From positions 1 to 64,000 of the forward strand of contig JAXLVB010000002.1 of assembly GCA_046329195.1 (NCBI GenBank): a stretch of DNA of 64,000 bases. Direction: 5' to 3'. Below the pieces are notes generated by a model that saw only the letters and a program-made list of their open reading frames with translations, was not told where the DNA came from and searched no databases. The translations under genes and the position numbers were made by a program. The stretch comes from JAXLVB01 sp046329195. Its GTDB lineage: Bacteria; Bacteroidota; Bacteroidia; Cytophagales; Spirosomataceae. Positions 8,112-17,603 of this stretch are shown one piece after another. Every line of letters begins with the position of its first letter. Position 1 is the stretch's first letter.

Positions 8112-10049
8112 CTAATCAAACAAGGGCCAATTGACACCAAACCCAAACGTACGCCCGATGGCAGGAAAATATGGGGTCGAAAAATACCCTTTGGTTGGCA
8201 TAAGCCCTTGATTAACGTGCGACATTTTGACAAACAAGCGCACTCGATTGATCCGAAAATCGGCAAAGGCATCGGCTACAATATATCCGTTCACCAGAAA
8301 ACTATTATTTAGGTAAAATTGCTGATTAACAGGTAAATACGCATCGGCGTAATAGCTTGATTTATAGTGCAACTCAAGCCCGGCTTGAATGTAAAGTACT
8401 TTACGGAACAATAAGTCATAGGCCAGGCGGCTATTCCAAAATACTTTGGGCATCCGAATCACATCAGCTCCTGAGGTAGTAGTCAAGAATAACTGGGTGA
8501 GGGTGCTAAGTTTTTTCCAGCGCCACTCGATACTTCCACCAATACGAAACACATTGATTGGCACTGATGTTTGCTGAGGCCGAGCTAAAGTGTCAAAGTA
8601 GATGTAATTCTTGATAAGACTATACGTTGCTTCTGGTAAAATGCTGATATTCTTTAGTTTTAGCTGCATTTTGCCGTAGAAATTGTTCACAAAAACATTA
8701 CTAAACGTATTGTCCCAATTGACAATCCCCCCAATAAATCGCTGTTGTAAAAGAGTAGGCGAGTTGAACGAACTGGTAAAACCTGCCGTAATAAAGGGGC
8801 TTTGGTACTCAGCATGAAAGCGATAATCTTTGGCAATTAAGTACTCAAACTCGGCAGTGGCCTTCCGAACACTATCGGGAAAATAGTAATTGAGCCAAAT
8901 GCCCAGAAAGTTTTCGCTACGGGCAATACGCCCCTGCTGAATCGAATCGCTCAGGCTGTAGTCTCGCCGACGCAGGTGGATTCGATAGTTATACCCTTTG
9001 TAAAAACCTTTGATTCCAACCTTGTTCTCAAACAATTTGTAGGTGTATTGAATATCAAGCCGGGTCGAATCGTAGTTAGAGACACTTGCCCAGCGCTTGT
9101 AGAAATCAGCCGTTCTACTAAAATTTACATCAGCAAATCGGATAGTACGGTACTGATAATCAATAACATGATAGAGCTGAAAGCCATTGGCTAACTTGTA
9201 CTCGTGATAACCATGAAGCGAGTTGCGCTTTTCACGAGAGCTGGCTGTTTTTAAATAGGCTGCGCCTTGGTCGAGGCCATATTTGAACAAGGTGTCTGTC
9301 GAAAAAGTACTCGAAAACAAAACACCACCTTGGTCGTTTGATTTGTGGTCAAACAGATTGAAATGACCCATTGCGGCATATTTCTGGTTCTTAGAAACAT
9401 AGTTGGCGTGGAGCAATACGCCCCAAATACCAACGATGTTTTCTTCACCCTTGGGCGCATCAAACTGCTTGATGGCCGTGGCACGCTGAATATTAAAGCC
9501 GGCGTTGAGCCGTGAGTGGATGTTGCGAGTAAAGTCAAAATTTAAGATATTTTGACCGTTTCCACCCGGAGTAAAAAAGATATTAGAATACGGCGACTTG
9601 GTGTCGAAGTACTTGACTTGTTGCGTCTGAAAGGCATACGCCGAGTTGACATCAAAACCAGCTTGAGCACCTATTTGGGTAGGTACCTCATAAAACACCC
9701 AACGAGAAGCCGTTCCCAAATTTCCTAAGTCCACCAGCCTATTTTGGTTGCGTTTCGTAAAACTAGCTTGGTGAAACCCATCAATCGTGGTATCAATCGG
9801 GTAGCGTTTTTTTCGATTGTTAAAAACGTCTTGTTCGTAAAAATAAAGGCTAGTGTTGGGGCCATAAATCTGCTTGGTAGAATCGTCGAGCATACGCCCC
9901 CCTTGCCGAGTGCCGCCTGAACGCCCACCCCCTTGCGAAGAAATCCCTGGAAAGCCCGACTGACTACCAGGAAAGGTAGGGATTTGTGCTGCTGCGTCAA
10001 ACGCCCCCAGCACGATACTTATTCCAATGATGTATTTAGCCCAATTCAC
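8112..10049 (-). CDS. Putative outer-membrane porin (Porin_10-like)
   Basis: A signal peptide (IIGISIVLGAFDAAAQ) is followed by a glycine/serine-rich linker and a beta-rich body. The body has many alternating aromatic strands and a C-terminal strand ending FGFGVNWPLFD, as expected for a barrel. The opening YGPNTSLYFYEQDVFNNRKKRYPIDT is typical of the Bacteroidota putative porin family. The role is presumably passive solute diffusion through the outer membrane. I chose GTG at 10049 (MNWAKY...), eight bases after the lpxK stop; a TTG at 10055 would add two residues. The close spacing suggests co-transcription with lpxK. Confidence 0.8.
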   Translation of the reverse strand: MNWAKYIIGISIVLGAFDAAAQIPTFPGSQSGFPGISSQGGGRSGGTRQGGRMLDDSTKQIYGPNTSLYFYEQDVFNNRKKRYPIDTTIDGFHQASFTKRNQNRLVDLGNLGTASRWVFYEVPTQIGAQAGFDVNSAYAFQTQQVKYFDTKSPYSNIFFTPGGNGQNILNFDFTRNIHSRLNAGFNIQRATAIKQFDAPKGEENIVGIWGVLLHANYVSKNQKYAAMGHFNLFDHKSNDQGGVLFSSTFSTDTLFKYGLDQGAAYLKTASSREKRNSLHGYHEYKLANGFQLYHVIDYQYRTIRFADVNFSRTADFYKRWASVSNYDSTRLDIQYTYKLFENKVGIKGFYKGYNYRIHLRRRDYSLSDSIQQGRIARSENFLGIWLNYYFPDSVRKATAEFEYLIAKDYRFHAEYQSPFITAGFTSSFNSPTLLQQRFIGGIVNWDNTFSNVFVNNFYGKMQLKLKNISILPEATYSLIKNYIYFDTLARPQQTSVPINVFRIGGSIEWRWKKLSTLTQLFLTTTSGADVIRMPKVFWNSRLAYDLLFRKVLYIQAGLELHYKSSYYADAYLPVNQQFYLNNSFLVNGYIVADAFADFRINRVRLFVKMSHVNQGLMPTKGYFSTPYFPAIGRTFGFGVNWPLFD

Positions 10050-10057
10050 GCCCAAAA

Positions 10058-11098
10058 TTACCGTAAAGCCTTAGTTTTGTAAAATTCTTTTACACGATTC
10101 CGTACAAATTCCTCAAATTCTTGCTGTTTTTCGAGCAAATACACCTCAATCGGAATATAAAAAATAGGTAAATCAACTCCTTCGGATAGTTTAGCCAGTT
10201 TTACGTAATCTTTTTCGGTAGTCAGAATACTTACGTTAGAAGTACCAAAAGATTGGACAAACGCCTTCATTTTTTCTAAATCACTGCGTGTGTAAGCATG
10301 GTGGTCGGGGTAAATCCAAGTGTCCGAAAGGGTGTGCTGTTGCTGTGCATATCGTTCAAAATCGGTCGGGTTGGCAATACCACTTACCAATAATACTTGG
10401 TGAGCGATGGACGATGTACTGCCAAACCCAATAGGCTGCCCGTACCGAATTCCCGAAAAAAACACCGGAGCTTGCGTATAAAGTGTCACCTTATGGCATA
10501 CTTCCTGCCGTTGGGTAGCAGTTAGCGTAGGCGGACATTTGGTAATCACTACTATATCAGCTCGTTGCGCTTCGACTCGTCGTTCACGCAAACGGCCCAT
10601 CGGAAGCACAAAATCTTCATAAAATGGCTGGCTATACTCGCTCAAAAGGATATTCAAGTGCCTTCCGATAGAACGATGCTGGTAGGCATCGTCTAATAAA
10701 AGTAGCTGAATGTCAGGGTGTAAACTGACGAGCTGTAGGCCAGCGGGTACTCGTTTTTCGCCGACGGCTACTTTAATACGAGAACCAAATTTTTCAAAAA
10801 ACTGTAAGGGTTCGTCTCCAATCGTCTGGGCGGTATCGCTGGTTGTAGCGATGCGAAAACCCTTGGTGTTTCGCCCATATCCCCTGCTTAGGGTAGCGGT
10901 AGAATAGGTGTTGCTCAGTAGCCGGATCAGGTATTCGATATGAGGTGTTTTTCCAGTGCCGCCTACTCGTAAGTTACCTACGCCAAGCGTAAATACTGCC
11001 AAATAGGTTGTTTTGAACCAACCATGCCGAAAACCAAGATTTCGGAGCAACGTGATGGCGTCGTACAACACAGCAAAAGGCCAAAGTAACCATTTCAT
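10058..11098 (-). CDS. lpxK: Tetraacyldisaccharide 4'-kinase
   Basis: LpxK phosphorylates the 4' position of the lipid A disaccharide precursor at the inner-membrane face. The 346-residue protein has an N-terminal hydrophobic anchor, then VGNLRVGGTGKTPHIEYL, the P-loop characteristic of LpxK. It also has SRGYGR and GDEPLQF, LLLDDAYQHRSIGR (the D-x-x-x-H catalytic region), and a late TTEKDYVKL motif. Length and motif order match the family. The ATG at 11098 is used. It is followed almost at once by the porin gene, so the two probably form an envelope operon. Confidence 0.96.
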   Translation of the reverse strand: MKWLLWPFAVLYDAITLLRNLGFRHGWFKTTYLAVFTLGVGNLRVGGTGKTPHIEYLIRLLSNTYSTATLSRGYGRNTKGFRIATTSDTAQTIGDEPLQFFEKFGSRIKVAVGEKRVPAGLQLVSLHPDIQLLLLDDAYQHRSIGRHLNILLSEYSQPFYEDFVLPMGRLRERRVEAQRADIVVITKCPPTLTATQRQEVCHKVTLYTQAPVFFSGIRYGQPIGFGSTSSIAHQVLLVSGIANPTDFERYAQQQHTLSDTWIYPDHHAYTRSDLEKMKAFVQSFGTSNVSILTTEKDYVKLAKLSEGVDLPIFYIPIEVYLLEKQQEFEEFVRNRVKEFYKTKALR

Positions 11099-11348
11099 AG
11101 GCTCAAATTACGGTAAATAAAAGCAGAACACATACATCTTTCCTCCGCCTAGTACGAAGGAAACACTAGCTATCATCACACAAAAACAGCAGGAATTGCC
11201 TAATTTAACTTACATTTGTTAGCAAAAAAACGTAAACCTCCCCTAAAACAGATAGTTTTGTGGCGCAGAATTAAGAACTTTTAACAAGTTTTTGCATCTT
11301 GCAATCTCCAACCATCATTCTAACCCCGTCCCTAACTATAAAATTCTG

Positions 11349-12446
11349 ATGAGTCTCCGAGCTGTTTGCCACAAGCACGTGCTTGACTTCCGGTTTGAGG
11401 CCGGCACATCTCGGGGTATCCTTACCCAAAAAAATACATGGTTTGTCAAAATTTATGATACCGAGCAACCGGCTGTGTATGGCCTAGGAGAGTGTGGCCC
11501 TTTGCAAGGATTGAGTATTGATGATGTGTCTGATTTTGAGGAGGTTTTGCAGCGAATCTGTGGGTCATTTAATCGCTACGACTTAGAAGTTTTTGCTTGG
11601 AACCTCAATCTGGTGATTGAGCAATTGATACCCAACCAGTACCCCTCCATCCGATTTGGTCTCGAAACCGCCCTCCACGACTTTTTGAATGGAGGTAAGC
11701 GAATCATTTTTAATAATGCCTTTAGTCAAGGCCAACAGGCAATTCCGATTAATGGTTTGATTTGGATGGGCGAAAAGTCGTTTATGCTCAGGCAAATAGA
11801 AGAAAAACTCAAGGCAGGTTTCACTACTCTCAAAATGAAGGTCGGCGCCTTGGATTTTGAACAAGAATGTGCTCTGTTACAGCAGATCCGAACTGAATTT
11901 TCTCCTGAAGAGATTACCCTGCGAGTAGATGCCAACGGTGCTTGGACGGCCACAGAAGCCCAAGAAAAGCTTCAGAAATTGGCTGAATATTCGCTACACT
12001 CGATTGAACAGCCTATCAAGCCACGACACCTTGACGAAATGGCGGCACTGTGTGCGTCGTCGCCCGTACCGATTGCGCTCGACGAAGAACTCATCGGCGT
12101 ATCCGATTACAGGCAAAAACTACGATTGCTCAAACAACTGATGCCACCATATATCATTCTGAAGCCAACGTTACTGGGTGGTTTTCAGCACTGTAAAGAG
12201 TGGATAGAAGTAGCTAATCGCCTCAAAATCAATTGGTGGATGACCTCGGCCTTAGAGTCAAACATCGGCTTGAACGCTGTCAGCCAGTTTACAGCGTCAC
12301 TCCATAACTCGCTTCCACAGGGCTTGGGTACAGGCCAATTGTATCATAATAATATTGCTTCTCCATTGACGATACACCAAGGACACTTGTATTATCAAGC
12401 AGAGCACTCATGGGACTTGCGCCTTTTTGAACCCCTCGGGGCTTGA
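11349..12446 (+). CDS. menC: o-Succinylbenzoate synthase (enolase superfamily)
   Basis: MenC dehydrates SHCHC to o-succinylbenzoate in menaquinone synthesis. The protein (365 residues from the ATG at 11349) has the enolase-superfamily N-cap (YGLGECGPL). Its barrel includes TLKMKVG (general-base lysine), LRVDANGAW and SIEQPI, then ALDEE (the three metal acids) and a second lysine in ILKPTLLGGF. The ending WWMTSALESNIGLNA is typical of Bacteroidota MenC. An upstream in-frame TTG (11292) would add 19 unlike residues and was not used. Other men genes are not visible, so a dipeptide epimerase remains a weaker alternative. Confidence 0.87.
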   Translation: MSLRAVCHKHVLDFRFEAGTSRGILTQKNTWFVKIYDTEQPAVYGLGECGPLQGLSIDDVSDFEEVLQRICGSFNRYDLEVFAWNLNLVIEQLIPNQYPSIRFGLETALHDFLNGGKRIIFNNAFSQGQQAIPINGLIWMGEKSFMLRQIEEKLKAGFTTLKMKVGALDFEQECALLQQIRTEFSPEEITLRVDANGAWTATEAQEKLQKLAEYSLHSIEQPIKPRHLDEMAALCASSPVPIALDEELIGVSDYRQKLRLLKQLMPPYIILKPTLLGGFQHCKEWIEVANRLKINWWMTSALESNIGLNAVSQFTASLHNSLPQGLGTGQLYHNNIASPLTIHQGHLYYQAEHSWDLRLFEPLGA

Positions 12447-12524
12447 TTCTATGCCTCAAACTTAGCACTTTTGTACAGCGAACCGACCGAGTCGCTTTGA
12501 GTTTATCACGCAATCTTGTACATC

Positions 12525-12944
12525 ATGGACATTCAGAAATTAGATAAAGCCCTATTAGCCTTAATCAAGCGTAGAAATGAACTTCGGAAAATGGGCTACG
12601 ATCACCCCGATTATGACCAAGAAGAAGAAACGCTTCAAGATGAAGAACAAACGTTTTTGGACATCTATGGGGATTATTTTGAGGAAGTCATCCAAAAAGT
12701 ACATGAGGTCTATTGTCCCGAAAGTGACCCTTTACTTCCAACGGCCTACATCCCCCGCCAATACCGAGCCTATCGTGACGAAGAGCTGGACTTAGAAACG
12801 TTTGAAGTAGGTGATAACGACGGCGTTAGTGTGGACTTAGCCGACTTTCCGAATTTGGATGCTCGGATGCTCTTGTTGCCCTCACCACCTCGGATTGTGC
12901 TTGTTTCTGCCGCCGGCGAGCAAGAAGTATGGTGGGCTAAATGA
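12525..12944 (+). CDS. Small acidic conserved protein of unknown function
   Basis: This acidic protein of 139 residues starts MDIQKLDKALLALIKRRNEL. A charged helix contains DHPDYDQEEETLQDEEQ; then comes the pattern LLPTAYIPRQYRAY and a tail ending VWWAK. It has no signal peptide or membrane segment, so it is probably cytoplasmic. I recognise the style of conserved Bacteroidota hypothetical proteins but no function. An in-frame TTG nine bases upstream is less likely than this ATG. It follows menC by 78 bases on the same strand. Confidence 0.7.
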   Translation: MDIQKLDKALLALIKRRNELRKMGYDHPDYDQEEETLQDEEQTFLDIYGDYFEEVIQKVHEVYCPESDPLLPTAYIPRQYRAYRDEELDLETFEVGDNDGVSVDLADFPNLDARMLLLPSPPRIVLVSAAGEQEVWWAK

Positions 12945-12973
12945 TGATAAAAATGGTTTTTACTAACAAACAA

Positions 12974-13037
12974 AAACCCGCAAGGTTTTGACGATAGCCA
13001 CACCAAAGCGGTGATGTATCGCAAACCTTACGGGTTT
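12974..13037. terminator. Long hairpin between convergent genes
   Basis: aaacccgcaaggttt (12974-12988) pairs with aaaccttacgggttt (13023-13037) at 14 of 15 positions. The inside can pair further (cgat...atcg, ccac...ggtg) around an aaa loop. A+T runs flank both sides, so it can stop transcription from both convergent genes. The 64-base, nearly complete palindrome could also be a dispersed repeat unit. Confidence 0.65.
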
Positions 13038-13052
13038 AAGAGTGTTAACTTC

Positions 13053-13910
13053 TCAAGCAATGGCCGACAACGCTCGTTTGCAATATACTTTGGCCAAATG
13101 TACTCGGTATTCGGTAGAAGCATAGTGGTCGCTGAGGGGTTCTAAGCCCCGACCACCGTTGAGCAAAATACTTCCAGAGGCTACTTGCTCGACTGCTGTT
13201 GCAATGTTTTCGGCTGTTAATTCTTTTCCAGCAAGTGCCTTTTCGACTTCTACAGCATGATACGCATGGGAGGCCGCCCCCGTAAATACCACGTGAGTAG
13301 TGCCGTCAGGATAACGAGCTACCGCACAACCCACAATAGCAAAGCGGGAAGCAGGCTGTAGAAACTTCTGATAGCTCATTTTGGCACTTGCCACAATCGG
13401 GAACCGAACTTCGGTAATGAGCTCCCCGTCTTCTAAAGCTGTTGCATATAGGTCTGTAAAAAAGTCGCTGGCAGCTACTGTACGGCTACCGCTGGTGCTT
13501 TGACACACCACAGTGGCATTGGTAACGAGTATCAGTGCAGGCCAGTCGGCAGAGGGGTCGGCATGGGCAAGGCTACCACCCAGTGTCCCTTTGTTACGTA
13601 CCGAAGGGTCACCGATGAGACCTGCTCCTTGGGCCAAGATAGGGATTGTATTTTTTACTAAATCAGAGGCCGCAATAGCGGCATGAGTAGCGGCTGCGCC
13701 AATAACGAGTTCGTTACCTTCTTGGCGAATACCCTGAAGCGCAGGGATTTTGGCTATGTCAACCAACAAACCTGGTGCATTGAGGCGTAACTTCATGGCC
13801 GGAAGCAAACTTTGCCCACCCGACAGCAGCTTGGCGTCGCCACTGGTTAAGGCAGCAAGGGCATCGTCCACACTGGTACTACGTGTATAGTCAAATGAAA
13901 TAGGTATCAT
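13053..13910 (-). CDS. Molybdenum hydroxylase FAD-binding (medium) subunit
   Basis: This is the CoxM/XdhB-type subunit, which passes electrons from the 2Fe-2S centres to FAD. It runs 285 residues with LLSGGQSLLPAMKLRL and GDPSVRNKGTLGGSLAHADPSAD (the FAD pyrophosphate-binding repeats). The C-terminal CO_deh_flav_C domain starts around ELITEVRFP. It is the last gene in the order small subunit, large subunit, FAD subunit (minus strand). The cytoplasmic enzyme would need MoCo enzymes from elsewhere. Confidence 0.92.
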   Translation of the reverse strand: MIPISFDYTRSTSVDDALAALTSGDAKLLSGGQSLLPAMKLRLNAPGLLVDIAKIPALQGIRQEGNELVIGAAATHAAIAASDLVKNTIPILAQGAGLIGDPSVRNKGTLGGSLAHADPSADWPALILVTNATVVCQSTSGSRTVAASDFFTDLYATALEDGELITEVRFPIVASAKMSYQKFLQPASRFAIVGCAVARYPDGTTHVVFTGAASHAYHAVEVEKALAGKELTAENIATAVEQVASGSILLNGGRGLEPLSDHYASTEYRVHLAKVYCKRALSAIA

Positions 13911-14157
13911 AGTTCGAGATGTTTAGTACGGTTGTTTAAACATGTTTCGTTTTCGAAAAAGTACTGTTACAGCATATAAGTTGCTGGTTAACTGATGTTT
14001 ATTAATGAATTATTGTGGCCTCGACTTTGCTTGACTACTGAATCTCTAGTAACCAATAGCGTTGACTTTGCTCAGCTACTGAGTAATAAGGAGCCGTAAC
14101 TAATAACCAACCCACCCATTCCCAGTAACTGATTTTCAGTTAACCAATCGCCAACTT
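13911..14157. repeat. Intergenic stretch of degenerate short words
   Basis: There is no credible ORF in this stretch. Words such as gactttgct, agctactga, agtaacca and cagtaactg recur with changes, for example the two related blocks at about 14024-14040 and 14062-14081. Similar wording appears near 20800-20915, 22480-22570 and 33378-33444. It looks like a degenerate repeat family of this genome. Confidence 0.45.
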
Positions 14158-16533
14158 TTATGAATTCATAGCCCGCCATACTCGTTCGGGTGTGAGCGGC
14201 ATCCGAATATCTTTTACAGGGTGTCCAGCCTTCCACAGCGCATCAATCACCGCATTGACCACGGCTGGTGTAGAACCAATGGCTCCAGCTTCGCCGGCTC
14301 CTTTTACACCAAGCGGATTGTGTGGACAAGGCGTAGTTTGACGGTCCAACTCAAACATCGGGAAGTCATCGGCACGAGGCATGGCGTAATCCATAAACGA
14401 ACCGTTGATGAGTTGCCCTTCGCTATCATAAATGGCTTCTTCGAGGAGGGCTTGACCCACACCTTGGGCAATTCCTCCATGAATTTGACCATCCACAATC
14501 ATAGGGTTAATAACATTCCCTACATCGTCCACGGCAATAAACCGCTTGAGGGTGACTTTACCTGTTTCTTTGTCAATCTCAACGACAGCAATATGACAGC
14601 CGAACGGATAGGTGAAGTTAGTAGGGTCGTAAAAACTAGAGAAGTCAAGCCCTGGTTCGAGTCCTTGTGGGTAAACGTGTGGTACATAGGCAGTTAAGGC
14701 TACATCGCCAAAACCCACCGACTTATCCGTTCCTTTTACAGTCCATTTGCCACCCGCATATTCTAAATCTTCGGGGGCACATTCCAGCTTATGAGCAGCA
14801 ATTTTAGCACCTTTTTCAAGCACCTTTTCGATACTTTTAATGATAGCACTTCCCCCTACGGCAAGCGAGCGAGAGCCATACGTGCCCATCCCGAAGGCCA
14901 CAGCATCGGAGTCGCCGTGTACAAGCTCAACGTCTTCCATCGGAATGCCGAGCTTGTCGGCTACTACTTGCAAGAAGGTAGTCTCATGTCCTTGGCCGTG
15001 TGAGTGGGAGCCTGTATAAACACTTACCTTGCCTGTGGGCTGTACACGTACCTGCGCCGATTCGTACAAACCTGCCCGAGCACCCAGCGCCCCTACCACC
15101 GCCGATGGGGCAATACCGCAAGCTTCGATATAGGTCGAGAAGCCGACCCCCAAGATTTTGTTGCTTTGGAGAGCTTCTTCTTGTGCTTTGCGGAAGTCTT
15201 CATAGCCCAGCATATCAAGACCTCTCTTGAGTACTCCATGATAGTTGCCCGAGTCATACTGAAGTGCTACTTGGGTTTGGTAGCCGGGTTGGGTCACTCC
15301 GTCGAATGGCTCAATGAAGTTTTTGAGGCGAAGTTCGGCAGGGTCAACACCCATTTCGAGTGCTGCCAAATCAAGCAATCGCTCTAACAAATACGTTGCT
15401 TCTGGTCGGCCTGCCCCACGATACGCATCTACCGCCACTGTATGCGTAAACATACAGTTCATATCAATGTGAATTTTGGGGGTGGTATATAAGCCTTGCA
15501 GAAGGGTGCCATGCAGGTAGGTAGGTACTGCCGGAGCAAAGGTTGAAAGATAAGCCCCTAAATTGGCATAAGTGTTGATACGCAAACCCACAATCTGCCC
15601 GTTGGCATCAAAGCCCATTTCGGCTTTGGTCACGTGGTCACGCCCATGCGCATCCATCAAGAAGCTCTCTGAGCGCTCGGCTGTCCACTTGACAGGGCGA
15701 CGAAGCTGCTTAGAAGCCCACGTTACTAAGGCTTCTTCGGTATAATGATAAATTTTTGAACCAAATCCACCGCCTACGTCAGGTCCAACTACACGCACTT
15801 TGTGCTCGGGAATGCCCAACACAAACGCACAAAGCAACAAGCGAATCAGGTGTGGGTTTTGAGTGGAGGTATAAAGTGTATAGCGGTCGGTCACTTCGTC
15901 ATAATGACCTACATAGCTTCGAGGCTCCAGAGCGTTGGGTACCAAGCGCTGATTTACAAATTCAAGCGTAGTAACATGATGTGCACCGGCCAAGGCTTCG
16001 TTGACTTCTGAGAGCGGGTTCCCAAATTCCCAGTCAAACACCTTATTATCTGGGTATTGGTCGTGTACTTTGGGGGCATCAGCTTGGGCTGCTTGGAAAG
16101 GGTCTGCTACCGAGGGGAATACGTCCCAGTCAACATCTACTAGGTCTGCTGCATCGGCGGCAATTTCTCTACTGTCGGCTATGATAACGGCCACTGGATC
16201 ACCTACGTGCTTGACGGTATCGCCTGTGGCTACCAGAATCGGGTGTTTGGGTTCCCGCATGGTTTCGCCGTTTTTGAAGTTCACCTGCCAGCCACAAGGC
16301 ACCCCGTTGATGTCTTTGATGTCGTCGCCCGTGTAAATGGCCACGATACCCTCCATCTCTTGGGCCGCCGAAATATCAATACTATTAACTCGTGCGTGGG
16401 CATAGGGACTACGCACAAAATGGGCATAAACCATGCCGTGGAGTTTGAGGTCGTCGGTGTAGCGACCTTTGCCAGTAATGAAGCGCTTGTCTTCAAGGCG
16501 TTTTACCGACTGACCGATATATTTGTTGCTCAT
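14158..16533 (-). CDS. Molybdopterin-binding large subunit, xanthine dehydrogenase/form II CoxL type
   Basis: The 791-residue catalytic subunit begins IGQSVKRLEDKRFITGKGRYTDDL. It has the molybdopterin-binding GPDVGGGFGSK, the active-site loop VDAYRGAGRPEA, a Q-rich SHSHGQGHETTFLQ block, and near the end GVKGAGEAGAIGS with the catalytic glutamate. Form I CO dehydrogenase has AYxCSFR in the active-site loop, so genuine CO oxidation is unlikely. An aldehyde, purine or N-heterocycle hydroxylase fits better. It lies 67 bases downstream of the 2Fe-2S subunit in one operon. The ATG at 16533 was chosen. Confidence 0.93.
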   Translation of the reverse strand: MSNKYIGQSVKRLEDKRFITGKGRYTDDLKLHGMVYAHFVRSPYAHARVNSIDISAAQEMEGIVAIYTGDDIKDINGVPCGWQVNFKNGETMREPKHPILVATGDTVKHVGDPVAVIIADSREIAADAADLVDVDWDVFPSVADPFQAAQADAPKVHDQYPDNKVFDWEFGNPLSEVNEALAGAHHVTTLEFVNQRLVPNALEPRSYVGHYDEVTDRYTLYTSTQNPHLIRLLLCAFVLGIPEHKVRVVGPDVGGGFGSKIYHYTEEALVTWASKQLRRPVKWTAERSESFLMDAHGRDHVTKAEMGFDANGQIVGLRINTYANLGAYLSTFAPAVPTYLHGTLLQGLYTTPKIHIDMNCMFTHTVAVDAYRGAGRPEATYLLERLLDLAALEMGVDPAELRLKNFIEPFDGVTQPGYQTQVALQYDSGNYHGVLKRGLDMLGYEDFRKAQEEALQSNKILGVGFSTYIEACGIAPSAVVGALGARAGLYESAQVRVQPTGKVSVYTGSHSHGQGHETTFLQVVADKLGIPMEDVELVHGDSDAVAFGMGTYGSRSLAVGGSAIIKSIEKVLEKGAKIAAHKLECAPEDLEYAGGKWTVKGTDKSVGFGDVALTAYVPHVYPQGLEPGLDFSSFYDPTNFTYPFGCHIAVVEIDKETGKVTLKRFIAVDDVGNVINPMIVDGQIHGGIAQGVGQALLEEAIYDSEGQLINGSFMDYAMPRADDFPMFELDRQTTPCPHNPLGVKGAGEAGAIGSTPAVVNAVIDALWKAGHPVKDIRMPLTPERVWRAMNS

Positions 16534-16600
16534 GATGTCAATTAAATGGAGTGAATGTCTGTGTAAATGACTGATAATAAGCAGAATACTGATGGGGCGT

Positions 16601-17068
16601 TTAAGCTGGTACGGCCTGTTGTGCAGCCCATTGAATGGCTTTTACAATATTATGATAGCCTGTACAGCGACAGAAGTTACCTTCTAACGCATGACGGATT
16701 TCGTCTTCGGATGGATTCGGGTTGTTGTTGAGCAAATCAGCCGCAGCCATGATCATGCCAGGCGTGCAGAAGCCACACTGCAAACCATGACATTCTTTAA
16801 AACCTGCTTGAAGAGGATGAAGTTCGTCGCCTTGGGCGAGGCCTTCGATAGTCGTTACGTTAGCGCCATCGGCCTGAACAGCCAAGAGGGTACACGATTT
16901 TACAGCCACACCATCGATATGAATGGTGCAAGCGCCACAGCTACTGGTATCGCAGCCGATGTGCGTACCCGTAAGGCCGAGTACGTCTCGGAGGTAATGA
17001 ACCAGCAACAGCCGAGGCTCTACATCATGGCGATACGATTTGCCATTGACGGTTACGTTGATTTTCAT
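16601..17068 (-). CDS. Molybdenum hydroxylase 2Fe-2S (small) subunit
   Basis: The 155-residue CoxS/XdhC-type subunit has a plant-type ferredoxin cluster (CDTSSCGACTIHIDGVAVKSC) and a second alpha-helical 2Fe-2S domain (CGFCTPGM...CRCTGYHNIVKAI). It moves electrons from molybdenum to FAD. All eight cluster cysteines are present. It is the first structural subunit in the operon after the CoxG-like gene. There is no twin-arginine signal, so the complex should be cytoplasmic. Confidence 0.95.
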   Translation of the reverse strand: MKINVTVNGKSYRHDVEPRLLLVHYLRDVLGLTGTHIGCDTSSCGACTIHIDGVAVKSCTLLAVQADGANVTTIEGLAQGDELHPLQAGFKECHGLQCGFCTPGMIMAAADLLNNNPNPSEDEIRHALEGNFCRCTGYHNIVKAIQWAAQQAVPA

Positions 17069-17162
17069 GTGTTACAACGAGTTTGTTAGAGGTTGATAAT
17101 TCAATAATAATGGCAAGGTGTGGCGTAAGGATACTCCAAGGCTGCCTAACAAGGCAGTGACG

Positions 17163-17603
17163 TTATTTGGTTAGTTCTACTTCAAAATTCTGGAAGAATT
17201 GAGAAGTCAATGAGCTGGCTACACCACTGAGAACCCGCTGTCCTGTTCGAGCTAACAAACCAGACAATTTGGCATCTCCGTCAAAAGAAAGCTCTGTTTG
17301 GCTATCAGACAAAGGACGCAGACCAATCGTCACAGCAGCGTCGGCATTACCTATTTTGCTATTTTGCTTGATATGTAAAGTGTAACCTTCGTGAATCTTG
17401 ATGTTGTCTAACGACAAACTTCCTGAGAATGAGCCATTCACAGGACCCAGTTTGATTTCGGCAATGGCTTTATACTGATACCCCTCCGTTTGCTCTAATC
17501 GTGATATTCCTGGTACAATCCGAGCCAACGTATCGGTATCCATAAGCATGTCCCAGACTTTTGAGATAGAGGCATTTAATGTATGTGAACCTGAAAGTTG
17601 CAT
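17163..17603 (-). CDS. CoxG-like SRPBCC-fold protein
   Basis: The 146-residue protein starts MQLSGSHTLNASISKVWDMLMD and contains LARIVPGISRLE and GPVNGSFSGSLSLD, the signature of the carbon monoxide dehydrogenase subunit G family. CoxG is a small START-like protein that is thought to help recruit the enzyme to the membrane in CO oxidisers. Here it is the first gene of the molybdenum hydroxylase operon. The C-terminus (SLTSQFFQNFEVEL) lacks a clear membrane anchor. The AT-rich 294 bases upstream hold no gene apart from the terminator of the next operon. Confidence 0.88.
   Translation of the reverse strand: MQLSGSHTLNASISKVWDMLMDTDTLARIVPGISRLEQTEGYQYKAIAEIKLGPVNGSFSGSLSLDNIKIHEGYTLHIKQNSKIGNADAAVTIGLRPLSDSQTELSFDGDAKLSGLLARTGQRVLSGVASSLTSQFFQNFEVELTK

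Noticed and set aside
14158..17603. True aerobic CO dehydrogenase
   Set aside because: The large subunit has AYRGAGR, not the AYxCSFR loop of form I, and the Cu-site maturation genes are absent.
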